The notes under the pieces: model-generated | The model's database searches: none | Told to the model about the DNA's origin: nothing | Seen by the model: only the letters and a program-made list of their open reading frames with translations | Source: Butyrivibrio sp. INlla21 | GTDB taxonomy: Bacteria > Bacillota > Clostridia > Lachnospirales > Lachnospiraceae | Assembly: GCF_900116875.1 (NCBI RefSeq) | Contig: NZ_FPCC01000002.1 | Span: 1 to 64,000, forward strand | DNA length: 64,000 bases | Reading direction: 5' to 3' | Position numbers and translations under genes: made by a program | In this document: positions 35,062-43,948 of the stretch, piece after piece | Layout: each line of letters opens with the position of its first letter | How positions within the stretch are numbered: position 1 is the first letter of the stretch

Positions 35062-36360
35062 ATGGCACTTATTAAAAAACCGGTTACCGGAATGAAGGAT
35101 ATACTCCCTTCAGAAATGAAACTTAGAGATTATTGCATAGGTATCATCAAAAAGACTTATGCTGAATTTGGATTTACATCTATAGAGACTCCCTGCGTAG
35201 AGTCACTTGCCAACCTCAACAGTAAGCAGGGCGGCGAGAACGAGAAACTCATCTTCAAAGTAATGAAGCGCGGAGAGAAACTCAATCTTGCAGAGGCCAA
35301 GGAAGAAAACGATCTTACGGATTCAGGTCTTCGTTACGACCTTACTGTTCCGCTCGTTCGTTTTTATGCCAATCACGCCAATGAACTTCCCGCACCTTTC
35401 AAGGCGCTTCAGATGGGAAATGTTTGGAGAGCCGACAGACCTCAGAAGGGCAGATATCGTCAGTTCATGCAGTGCGATATAGATATTTTGGGAGAAGCAA
35501 GTAATCTTGCAGAGATCGAGCTTATCCTTGCAACTACAACCACACTCGGAAGACTCGGTTTTAAGGATTTCAAGATCCGTATCAACGACAGAAGAATCCT
35601 TAAGGCTATGGCTGCTTACAGCGGATTTACCGAGGACCGGTACGACGATGTTTTCATTATCTTGGATAAGATGGACAAGATCGGTCTTGAAGGCGTTGAG
35701 GAAGAGCTTAAGAAGTATCTTTCCAAAGATGGAGACGAGTTCAGAGATACTAATAAAGAATACAAAATGATCGAGAAATACACTGAGCTCTTTAAGATCA
35801 TCGAAGGTAAGAGCGGTGTAGAAGCTATCGGCATTCTCGCCGATAAACTCGGAGACTTCCTTGAGGAAGACGTAAGAGAAGGTCTGAAAGAGATAATTAA
35901 CAGCGTAGAGGGTACCAAGGCTGCGCAGTTTGAAATGGTATTCGATCCCACACTTGTGCGCGGAATGAGCTATTATACCGGAACTATATTTGAAGTATCA
36001 ATGCCTCAGTACGGCGGAAGCTGCGGCGGTGGCGGAAGATACGACAAGATGGTAGGTAAGTTCCTCGGACAGGATACACCCGCATGCGGATTCTCAATCG
36101 GATTTGAGCGTATCATCATGATCATGATGGATGAAGGCTTCAAGATTCCCGGTGAGAGTTCCAAAGTTGCTTTCCTTATTGAGAAAGGAATCCGCGGAGA
36201 GAAGCTTCAGGAGATCATCTCCAAGGCACAGAAGGATAGAGCTGCAGGTAAGCAGGTTCTTGTTGTCAGAATGAACAAGAACAAGAAATTCCAGAAGCAG
36301 CAGCTTACAGAGCAGGGATACGAAGAGTTTGAAGAGTTCTACAGCAATCCTATCGGATAA
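35062..36360 (+). CDS. hisS: Histidine--tRNA ligase
   Basis: A protein of 432 residues. Class II motifs are present: motif 2 (NVWRADRPQKGRYRQFMQCD), the histidine A motif (LVRGMSYYTGTIFEV) and motif 3 (CGFSIGFERIIMI). The GGSCGGGGRYDKM loop is typical of HisRS. It charges tRNA-His. The shortened anticodon-binding end (KQVLVVRMNKNKKFQKQQL) and YEEFEEFYSNPIG tail resemble the longer, eukaryote-like HisRS branch found in some Lachnospiraceae. The next gene starts 12 bases downstream. Confidence 0.93.
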   Translation: MALIKKPVTGMKDILPSEMKLRDYCIGIIKKTYAEFGFTSIETPCVESLANLNSKQGGENEKLIFKVMKRGEKLNLAEAKEENDLTDSGLRYDLTVPLVRFYANHANELPAPFKALQMGNVWRADRPQKGRYRQFMQCDIDILGEASNLAEIELILATTTTLGRLGFKDFKIRINDRRILKAMAAYSGFTEDRYDDVFIILDKMDKIGLEGVEEELKKYLSKDGDEFRDTNKEYKMIEKYTELFKIIEGKSGVEAIGILADKLGDFLEEDVREGLKEIINSVEGTKAAQFEMVFDPTLVRGMSYYTGTIFEVSMPQYGGSCGGGGRYDKMVGKFLGQDTPACGFSIGFERIIMIMMDEGFKIPGESSKVAFLIEKGIRGEKLQEIISKAQKDRAAGKQVLVVRMNKNKKFQKQQLTEQGYEEFEEFYSNPIG

Positions 36361-36372
36361 GGAGGATTCTAT

Positions 36373-37644
36373 TTGAATATTCATGTTATCAGGGTCATCA
36401 TACTGATCGTGCTGATTCTTTTATCTGCCTTTTTTTCATCGGCAGAAACAGCATTTATGACCGTGAACAGAGTCAAGATCAAAGCACTTCTTGACGAAGG
36501 CAATAAAAGAGCACAAAAGGTTCTCGATATATGTGAAGATACGCAGAAGATGCTTTCTGCCATTCTTATTGGCAATAACATTGTTAACTTAAGTGCTTCG
36601 GCGCTTATGACAGTGTTTGTGACAGATCTTTTCGGAAGCTTTGCCATAGGACTGGGAACGGGAATACTTACACTTATTGTTCTTATTTTAGGTGAGATCA
36701 TTCCCAAGACGGTTGCCACCGCTTATGCGGAGAACATGGCACTTTGGTATGCCGGCAGCGTTATTTTTGTAATGGCCGTGATGAAGCCTTTTTCCTTTGT
36801 GATAAACGGCATAGCGACGGCGATACTTAAGCTCTTCAGAGTCGATACGACAAGCAGACAGTCCATGACCGAGAACGAGCTCAAGACTTACGTTGACGTA
36901 AGCCATGAGGACGGTGTCATTGAGAGCGGAGAGAAAGAGATCATCTACAACGTATTTGATTTCAGCGATGCTCTGGCAAAAGACATTATGATACCGAGAA
37001 TTGATATGAGCTGTGTAAGCTCGGATGCTGATTACAGCGAAGTTATGAGAGCTTTTAAAGAGGATATGTACACCAGAATCCCCGTTTACGACGGAAGCGA
37101 TCAGGACAATGTTATCGGACTTATAAATGTCAAAGACCTTCTTCTTATCAAGGATAAGGAGAATTTCAAGATAAAAGATCACCTCAGAAAAGCTTATTAT
37201 ACTTACGAGTATAAAAAGACTGCGGATCTTTTGATGGAGATGAGAGAAAAGACTCAGAACGTTGCTTTTGTATTGTCTGAGTACGGAACGACGGTAGGAA
37301 TGATCACTCTTGAGGATCTCCTTGAAGAGATCGTAGGAGAGATCAGAGACGAGTACGATCTTGATGAAGCTGAGCTTATTAAAGACCTTGGCGGAAACAG
37401 ATATCTTGTTGAAGGTAATATGAAGCTCACGGATATCAATGACGCACTTGGAACGGAGCTCTCTTCGGAGGATTACGATTCCATCGGCGGACTTATGATC
37501 GAGAATCTCGACAGGCTTCCCAGATACGGTGAAACCGCCACTTTGGATAACGGAATTACTCTTACGGCGCGCGGAATCAAGCGGAATCGTATCACCAAAG
37601 TTCTTCTTGTAGTAAATAAGCCCAAGGAAGAAGAAACGCTTTAA
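36373..37644 (+). CDS. DUF21/CBS/CorC_HlyC membrane protein (hemolysin family)
   Basis: A protein of 423 residues. TTG 36373 is used, with AAGGAGG seven bases upstream. Order: DUF21 transmembrane domain (~1-185; SSAETAFMTVNRVKI, LIGNNIVNLSASALM), two CBS motifs (~200-330; IMIPRIDMSCVSSD, FVLSEYGTTVGMITLEDL) and the CorC_HlyC domain (~345-420; YDSIGGLMIENLDRLPRYGE). These CNNM/CorC proteins are linked to magnesium or cobalt export; the haemolysin name is historical. It is probably co-transcribed with hisS. Confidence 0.9.
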   Translation: MNIHVIRVIILIVLILLSAFFSSAETAFMTVNRVKIKALLDEGNKRAQKVLDICEDTQKMLSAILIGNNIVNLSASALMTVFVTDLFGSFAIGLGTGILTLIVLILGEIIPKTVATAYAENMALWYAGSVIFVMAVMKPFSFVINGIATAILKLFRVDTTSRQSMTENELKTYVDVSHEDGVIESGEKEIIYNVFDFSDALAKDIMIPRIDMSCVSSDADYSEVMRAFKEDMYTRIPVYDGSDQDNVIGLINVKDLLLIKDKENFKIKDHLRKAYYTYEYKKTADLLMEMREKTQNVAFVLSEYGTTVGMITLEDLLEEIVGEIRDEYDLDEAELIKDLGGNRYLVEGNMKLTDINDALGTELSSEDYDSIGGLMIENLDRLPRYGETATLDNGITLTARGIKRNRITKVLLVVNKPKEEETL

Positions 37645-37731
37645 TAATTACAAAATATATGATATACTAGGACGACGAAAAAACTCGAAAAACGTTTATT
37701 ATACATTGCGTTTTCAAGTAGGAGGCATATT

Positions 37732-37878
37732 ATGAAGCACGTAAAGTCATTGGTTACAAGAAATCTTAAAGAGTCTATGAAGAAGGGCGGATGCGGCGAG
37801 TGCCAGACATCATGCCAGTCAGCTTGCAAGACTTCCTGCACAGTAGGAAATCAGAGCTGCGAGCAGTTTAGCAAATAA
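37732..37878 (+). CDS. scfA: SCIFF ranthipeptide precursor
   Basis: A peptide of 48 residues with TAGGAGGC just upstream of the ATG. The C-terminal half carries six cysteines in the pattern CGECQTSCQSACKTSCTVGN followed by QSC, the 'six cysteines in forty-five residues' family. The leader MKHVKSLVTRNLKESMKKGG is basic. Its radical SAM maturase is encoded 94 bases downstream and installs thioether cross-links. A TATACT -10 at 37663-37668 suggests its own promoter. SCIFF is nearly universal in Clostridia, where roles in quorum sensing or metabolism have been proposed. Confidence 0.95.
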   Translation: MKHVKSLVTRNLKESMKKGGCGECQTSCQSACKTSCTVGNQSCEQFSK

Positions 37879-37910
37879 TTTGCAAAAGATTTATCGGGTA
37901 GACGTTTAAC

Positions 37911-37934
37911 GGGCAGCGGCCTAGGTCGCTGCCC
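37911..37934 (+). terminator. Intercistronic hairpin between SCIFF peptide and maturase
   Basis: GGGCAGCG (37911-37918) pairs perfectly with CGCTGCCC (37927-37934). It is followed by TATGTTTG, a weak T tract, so read-through is likely. It would allow much more peptide mRNA than enzyme mRNA. Confidence 0.65.
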
Positions 37935-37972
37935 TATGTTTGCGCTTACCCTTTTAATGACTAGGAGATTTT

Positions 37973-39403
37973 ATGATTCACGCATATAGGAACAACGGCT
38001 ACAACATTGTTCTTGATGTAAACAGCGGATCGGTTCACGTTGTTGATGATGTAGTTTTTGATCTTGTTAAGGTCGTAGAGGAGAAGCTTAAGGGCAGATT
38101 CGGTACAGCGGAAGCACCCGAGGATGAAACGGAAGTTTCTGCGGAGCTTAAGGATTCTCTTTTTACAGATATATTGAAGGATACGGATATTTCATCAAGA
38201 TATTCCGAGGATGATATTAAGGAAGCCATCGAAGAACTCTTGGAGCTCCGAGCTTCCCAGGTTCTTTATACAGACGATGTATATGAGAATTATGTGGATG
38301 ATTTCCAGAACAGAGAGACGGTAGTTAAGGCGCTTTGCCTTAATGTTGCACATGATTGTAATCTTAGATGCAAATACTGTTTTGCCGATGAGGGCGAATA
38401 TCATGGCAGAAAAGCTCTCATGAGTGAAGAAGTGGGTAAGGCTGCACTTGATTTCCTTGTTAAGAATTCGGGAAGTCGCAGAAACCTTGAAGTAGACTTC
38501 TTCGGCGGTGAACCTCTTCTTAACTGGGAAGTTGTCAAAAAGCTTGCTGAGTACGGAAGAAGCCTTGAGAAAGAACATAACAAGAACTTCCGCTTTACTA
38601 TAACAACCAACGGTACACTTCTTAATGATGAGATACTCTCATACGTCAATAAAGAGATGGGCAATATAGTCCTTTCGATTGACGGAAGAAAAGAAGTTAA
38701 CGATGCGATGCGTCCCAGACGCGGCGGACAGGGCAGCTATGATGATATAGTTCCCAAGTATCAAAAGGTTGCGGAGAGCAGACACCAGCTCAGATACTTT
38801 GTAAGAGGAACCTTTACTCATAACAACCTCGATTTTTCCGAGGATGTTAAGCACCTTGTAGAACTGGGCTTCAAGCAGATCTCGGTTGAGCCCGTTGTGG
38901 CTAAGCCCGAAGACTGGTATTCGTTTAAGGATGAGGATATTCCGGTTATCTGCGATGAGTATGACAAGCTTGCCAAGTATTATATTGAGAGACACAAGGA
39001 AGGAAAAGGCTTTAACTTCTTCCATTTCAATATAGATCTTGAGGGAGGCCCTTGCGTTGCCAAGAGATTGTCGGGCTGCGGATCGGGATGTGAATACCTT
39101 GGAGTTACTCCTTGGGGAGATCTTTATCCCTGTCATCAGTTCGTTGGTAACGAAGACTTTATCATGGGTAACGTATACGACGGTATCACAAGGAATGACA
39201 TTCGCGATAAATTCAAGAAGAGCAATGTTTATTCAAGACCCGAGTGTGAAAAATGTTTTGCCAGATATTATTGCAGCGGCGGATGTGCTGCCAACGCATA
39301 TAATTTCAACGGGGATATCAATGCAACATATAAGCACGGATGTGAGCTTCAGAGGAAGCGAATTGAGTGTGCGATTATGATAAAAGCGGCGTTGGCCGAA
39401 TAA
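37973..39403 (+). CDS. scfB: SCIFF peptide radical SAM maturase
   Basis: A protein of 476 residues. The N-terminal ~100 residues (YRNNGYNIVLDVNSGSVHVV) form the peptide-recognition domain typical of SCIFF maturases. The radical SAM motif is CNLRCKYCF (~130-138). The SPASM region holds auxiliary cluster cysteines: CGSGCEYLGVTPWGDLYPCH, then CEKCFARYYCSGGCAANAYN. It uses SAM to form Cys-to-carbon thioether links in ScfA. It lies between its substrate gene and secDF, the conserved clostridial order. Confidence 0.95.
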   Translation: MIHAYRNNGYNIVLDVNSGSVHVVDDVVFDLVKVVEEKLKGRFGTAEAPEDETEVSAELKDSLFTDILKDTDISSRYSEDDIKEAIEELLELRASQVLYTDDVYENYVDDFQNRETVVKALCLNVAHDCNLRCKYCFADEGEYHGRKALMSEEVGKAALDFLVKNSGSRRNLEVDFFGGEPLLNWEVVKKLAEYGRSLEKEHNKNFRFTITTNGTLLNDEILSYVNKEMGNIVLSIDGRKEVNDAMRPRRGGQGSYDDIVPKYQKVAESRHQLRYFVRGTFTHNNLDFSEDVKHLVELGFKQISVEPVVAKPEDWYSFKDEDIPVICDEYDKLAKYYIERHKEGKGFNFFHFNIDLEGGPCVAKRLSGCGSGCEYLGVTPWGDLYPCHQFVGNEDFIMGNVYDGITRNDIRDKFKKSNVYSRPECEKCFARYYCSGGCAANAYNFNGDINATYKHGCELQRKRIECAIMIKAALAE

Positions 39404-39433
39404 TAGCAATTATTATATGGGAGGAATATTATA

Positions 39434-41731
39434 ATGAAACGCTTAAAGTGGATTCCTGCGCTGATCATTATGTTAGCTCTTTTAGGGGGAATCGGTTATT
39501 CAGCAGTATTCGGACTCGGAGCAGATAAGTCAGGCTCATTGTCCAGTATCGATTTGGGACTCGATCTCGCAGGCGGCGTAAGTATCACGTATGAAGTAGA
39601 CGGAGAAGAAAATCCGAGCAAAGAGGATATGGCAGATACTATCTACAAGCTCCAGCAGCGTGTAGATAATTACAGCACAGAGGCTCAGGTTTATCAGGAA
39701 GGTTCTAACAGAATCAACATCGAGATTCCCGGTGTGACAGATGCCAACACTATCCTTAAGGATCTCGGACAGCCCGGTAAGCTTTACTTCATTGCTCACC
39801 TTGATAAGGACGGCAATGAGAACTACACATATCATTCAGGTATTACAACCGACGAGGAAGGTAACATGACACTTGAAGAAGGTGTTATGCCCGGTTATCA
39901 GCTCAACAAGACAATTGAAGAGCTTGAGGCCGAAGGTTCTATCATCCTTAAGGGTGAAAATGTAGTAGTATCTGAGGTTAAGGCTCAGCAGGATCAGCAC
40001 GGTGCATCAGAGCCCGTTGTTTCTCTTGAGTTTAACGAGGAAGGCAAGAAGGCATTTGCCGAGGCAACAACCAAGGCATTCAATAACAATAGAGATACTA
40101 TCGGTATCTACTATGACGGAAGATTTATAAGCGTTCCCGCTGTTCAGGCTGCTCTTACAGACGGTAAGGCAATCATCACAGGTGAGAAGACATTTGAGGC
40201 AGCTCAGAATCTTGCTTCTATGATCCGTATCGGTGGACTTAAGCTTGAGCTTAAAGAGCTTCGTTCAAACGTAGTAGGTGCTCAGCTTGGATCTGAGGCT
40301 ATCAATACATCACTTATTGCTGCAGCTGTAGGATTTGCGCTTATCGCAATCTTCATGATCGTATTCTTCAGAATACTTGGTCTTTCAGCTACGCTTGCAC
40401 TTGGATTCTACAGCGGACTTATTGTATTCTTACTTTCCGCATTTGATATAACACTTACACTTCCCGGTATTGCCGGTATCATCCTTTCAATCGGTATGGC
40501 GGTTGATGCCAACGTTCTTGTGTTTGCAAGAATCAGAGAGGAGATTGCATCAGGTAAGGCTGTTGATGAAGCAAGAAAGAGCGGATATAACAAAGCGCTT
40601 TCTTCAATCCTTGACGGTAACATCACAACACTTATCGTAGCGATCGTTCTTAGAGCAGGCGGTACGGGACCTATCAAGGGATTTGCCGAGACACTTATGC
40701 TTGGTATCATCCTTTCAATGTTCACAGCACTTGTTGTAACAAGAGTTATTACCAACATCTTCTACGGTCTCGGACTTCAGAGCCCTGTTCTTTACGGTAA
40801 GGCTAAGCCCGTTAAGGTATTTGATTTCGTTGGAAAGAGAAAGCTCTTCTATGCGATCTCTTGCATCGTTATTGCTATCGGTATCGTATTCATGGCTGTT
40901 AACTCTTCACAGGGTAAGGGAGCATTTAACTACAGTCTTGATTTTGTAGGCGGTACATCAACAAACGTTACATTTGATAAAGAGTACACTGTTGCAGAGA
41001 TTGAGAACGACATGATCCCTGCTATCAAAGAGGCAACAGGAGTTAAGGAAGTTCTTCATCAGAGAGTTTCCGGAACCAACCAGGTTATCTTCAAGAGCGC
41101 TACAATGGATATCGATCAGAGAAAAGCCGTTGAGAAGTTGTTTGAAGAGAAGTATGGTGTAAGTGCTGAGAATATCGCTGCTGAGACAATCAGCTCAACA
41201 ATAAGCAGCGAGATGAGAGTAGATGCTGTTAAGTCACTTCTTATCGCACTTATCCTTATGCTTATCTACATCTGGTTCAGATTTAAGGATATCAAGTTCG
41301 GTGCAGCCGCTATCATAGCTCTTGCACACGATGCACTTATAGTAGTTGTTGCATATGCTATTTCAAGAATTTCCGTAGGTAACACATTCATCGCGGTTGT
41401 TCTTACCATCATTGGTTATTCGATCAACGATACTATCGTTACTTTCGACCGTATCCGTGAGAACTTGCACATTGCAACAGGTAAGAAGGAAATGGCTCAG
41501 CTTGTTAATAACAGTGTGTCACAGACTATCACACGAAGCTTGTTCACATCAGCTACAACCTTCTTTACAGTACTTGCGCTTTACATCTTTGGTGTAGCGG
41601 ATATCAAGATGTTCGCTCTTCCTCTTATGGTAGGTGTAATCTGCGGTACATATTCATCAATCTTCATCGCTTCACCGATGTGGTTTGACCTTAAGACTAA
41701 GTTCAAGACATTCTTCGCTAAGAAGGATTGA
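39434..41731 (+). CDS. secDF: Fused protein translocase subunit SecDF
   Basis: A protein of 765 residues joining SecD (~1-450) and SecF (~460-765). SecD begins with one span and has SIDLGLDLAGGVSITYEVDG and the large extracytoplasmic domain, then six-span halves containing GMAVDANVLVFARIREE and, in SecF, LDFVGGTSTNVTF and YSINDTIVTFDRIREN. It uses the proton motive force to pull secreted proteins through SecYEG. The fused form is common in Firmicutes. A strong terminator follows. Confidence 0.95.
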   Translation: MKRLKWIPALIIMLALLGGIGYSAVFGLGADKSGSLSSIDLGLDLAGGVSITYEVDGEENPSKEDMADTIYKLQQRVDNYSTEAQVYQEGSNRINIEIPGVTDANTILKDLGQPGKLYFIAHLDKDGNENYTYHSGITTDEEGNMTLEEGVMPGYQLNKTIEELEAEGSIILKGENVVVSEVKAQQDQHGASEPVVSLEFNEEGKKAFAEATTKAFNNNRDTIGIYYDGRFISVPAVQAALTDGKAIITGEKTFEAAQNLASMIRIGGLKLELKELRSNVVGAQLGSEAINTSLIAAAVGFALIAIFMIVFFRILGLSATLALGFYSGLIVFLLSAFDITLTLPGIAGIILSIGMAVDANVLVFARIREEIASGKAVDEARKSGYNKALSSILDGNITTLIVAIVLRAGGTGPIKGFAETLMLGIILSMFTALVVTRVITNIFYGLGLQSPVLYGKAKPVKVFDFVGKRKLFYAISCIVIAIGIVFMAVNSSQGKGAFNYSLDFVGGTSTNVTFDKEYTVAEIENDMIPAIKEATGVKEVLHQRVSGTNQVIFKSATMDIDQRKAVEKLFEEKYGVSAENIAAETISSTISSEMRVDAVKSLLIALILMLIYIWFRFKDIKFGAAAIIALAHDALIVVVAYAISRISVGNTFIAVVLTIIGYSINDTIVTFDRIRENLHIATGKKEMAQLVNNSVSQTITRSLFTSATTFFTVLALYIFGVADIKMFALPLMVGVICGTYSSIFIASPMWFDLKTKFKTFFAKKD

Positions 41732-41747
41732 TAAGAATTATAATAAG

Positions 41748-41782
41748 CCGCCTGAGACTTGAAAAGTTTCAGGCGGTTTTTT
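41748..41782 (+). terminator. Intrinsic terminator after secDF
   Basis: CCGCCTGAGACTT (41748-41760) pairs with AAGTTTCAGGCGG (41764-41776), one mismatch, GAA loop, then TTTTTT. Confidence 0.92.
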
Positions 41783-41840
41783 CATATCAAACAGTGTTAT
41801 ACTGTTCATAATGAATTAAGTTTGAACAGGGGTATATTTC

Positions 41841-43664
41841 ATGGCGAAATGGATGATTGCCAATAAGAAAGCGGATTTCGACGGATTGGCACGTGAATTT
41901 AATATAAGTAACATTACAGCGAGACTTATCGCGAACAGACTGATAAATTCTAAGGCAACGGAAAGCATCGATTGCACTTCCGAGACAGTAAACAACTATC
42001 TTAACGCAGGACCTTCGTTCCTGCACGATCCAAGACTAATGGCGGATATGGAGAAGGGCGCACAGATCATCCTTGATAAGATTAGGGAAGGCGCCAAGAT
42101 AAGAGTTATCGGCGACTACGATGTCGACGGTATCTGTTCTTCATATATTCTTTTATCGGGGCTTTTGCTTTTTGGAGCAGATGCGGACTGTGTCCTTCCC
42201 GACAGGATCAAGGACGGATACGGACTCAGCGTCAAGCTTGTGGATGATGCTTTTGATGCGGGCGTTGACACGATAATCACTTGTGACAACGGAATTGCCG
42301 CTTCCGAGCAGATCGCACATGCCAAAGAAAAGGGAATGACCGTTGTTGTGACGGATCACCATGAAGTTCCGTTTGAAGAAAATGAAAACGGCGAAAAGAC
42401 TCAGCTTCTCCCGCCCGCGGATGCTGTTATAGATCCAAAGAGAGCTGAGGGAGAGTATCCCTTTAAAGAGATATGCGGAGCTGTAGTTGCCTATAAATTT
42501 CTTCAGGTGCTTTCTGATATCAGTACCGATGCGAAAGTTACCGATGAGCAGAGAACAGACTTTTTTACCGAGATGATGATCTTTGCGGGAATAGCCACGG
42601 TCTGTGATGTTATGGAGCTTAAGGATGAGAACAGAGTTATAGTAAAGCAATCTCTTAAGCTTATTAAGGATACGCATAATGCGGGACTTCAGGCTCTTAT
42701 CAATGTAAACGGACTTGATGCTTCAAGTCTGTCGGGATATCACTACGGCTTTATCATAGGGCCATGTCTTAACGCTACAGGCAGGCTCGACCTTGCGAAC
42801 AGAGCGCTTTCTCTTTTTATGGAAAAAGACAGAGCAAAGGCTGCAGTTATAGCAGGCGACCTTAAGAGCCTCAATGACAGCCGCAAGGACAAGACCAAAA
42901 ACGGAGTGGACGAAGCGGTTTCTATTGTACAGGAAGCTTCGGAGAAAAGCGGACTTCCAAAGGTTATAGTTCTATATATGCCCGATGTTCATGAATCTAT
43001 TGCGGGAATTATTGCGGGGAGAATAAAAGAAAAGTACAACAGACCCACGATCATTCTGACCAAAGCTCTCGACGGAGGAGCAAAGGGCTCCGGAAGATCT
43101 GTTGAGAATTATGATATGTACGAGGGTCTTTCTGCGTGCAAGGAACTCTTTACCAAGTTTGGAGGACATAAGATGGCGGCGGGGTTATCTCTTCCCGTTG
43201 AGAATATAGATGTACTAAGAGAAAGGCTCAATGCGGATTGCAAGCTTGAGGAAAAGGATTTTGAGCCGATACTTCATCTTGATATGGTGATGCCTTTAAA
43301 CGCGGCAAGTATGGATCTTGTAAAAGAGTTTAAGAAGCTCGAACCGTTTGGAACGGGCAATCCCAAGCCTTCTTTTGCACAGAAGGATGTGTCTTTATTA
43401 TCGGGAAGAATACTCGGAAAGAACAAGAACTGCGGAAAGTACAGAGTTACCGACGGCGGCAAGATATACGACATGATGTATTTCGGGGATATGGAAAGAT
43501 GGCACGATTTCCTAACTGAAAGATATGGACAGAGCATACTTGATGACTTGTATAATAATGGTAGAGAAGACGGTATGGTCAAGGTGAGCATAGCTTATCA
43601 CCCCGATATCAATTCCTATATGGGAAGAGAGAGTCTGCAGATAATTATGGAGGATTTTACGTAA
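41841..43664 (+). CDS. recJ: Single-stranded-DNA exonuclease RecJ
   Basis: A protein of 607 residues. DHH-phosphoesterase motifs: VIGDYDVDGICSSYIL (~89), TCDNGIAASEQIAHAKEKG and VVTDHHEVPFEE. The DHHA1 domain contains GSGRSVENYDMYEGL and FGGHKMAAGLSL. The C-terminal OB-type part includes LEPFGTGNPKPSF. It degrades single-stranded DNA 5' to 3' in recombination and repair. It is a single-gene unit bounded by terminator and hairpin. Confidence 0.93.
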   Translation: MAKWMIANKKADFDGLAREFNISNITARLIANRLINSKATESIDCTSETVNNYLNAGPSFLHDPRLMADMEKGAQIILDKIREGAKIRVIGDYDVDGICSSYILLSGLLLFGADADCVLPDRIKDGYGLSVKLVDDAFDAGVDTIITCDNGIAASEQIAHAKEKGMTVVVTDHHEVPFEENENGEKTQLLPPADAVIDPKRAEGEYPFKEICGAVVAYKFLQVLSDISTDAKVTDEQRTDFFTEMMIFAGIATVCDVMELKDENRVIVKQSLKLIKDTHNAGLQALINVNGLDASSLSGYHYGFIIGPCLNATGRLDLANRALSLFMEKDRAKAAVIAGDLKSLNDSRKDKTKNGVDEAVSIVQEASEKSGLPKVIVLYMPDVHESIAGIIAGRIKEKYNRPTIILTKALDGGAKGSGRSVENYDMYEGLSACKELFTKFGGHKMAAGLSLPVENIDVLRERLNADCKLEEKDFEPILHLDMVMPLNAASMDLVKEFKKLEPFGTGNPKPSFAQKDVSLLSGRILGKNKNCGKYRVTDGGKIYDMMYFGDMERWHDFLTERYGQSILDDLYNNGREDGMVKVSIAYHPDINSYMGRESLQIIMEDFT

Positions 43665-43722
43665 GGAGGCGCCTGCGGGCGCGGGTTCCGGCCTTTGAAA
43701 AAGACTCCGGAAAAAGAAAAAA

Positions 43723-43778
43723 CCCCATAAACCACAAAAACACACGCGAAGCGTGTGTCTGCGGTTTCTTATGAGGGG
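43723..43778. other. Nested hairpin after recJ
   Basis: Inner stem ACACACGC (43740-43747) with GCGTGTGT (43751-43758) is perfect; an outer stem pairs CCCCATAA (43723-43730) with TTATGAGGGG (43769-43778) and ACC with GGT. There is no T tract, so it may be a processing or stability element rather than a simple terminator. The AT-rich DNA from 43779 to 43948 has no gene and presumably holds the murE promoter. Confidence 0.55.
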
Positions 43779-43948
43779 GAGATAGTAAGTAAATGAATTA
43801 CTTACTTCTTGATTATTATAATACCGTAAAAATATGAACAAAATGTGAAAAATCTATAAAAATTAGAATTAATCTTTTTTAACTAAAATAAGTATTAAAA
43901 TAATTGGTTAAACAGAATAATTTTAATTAAAAACACGGAGGCTTTATT

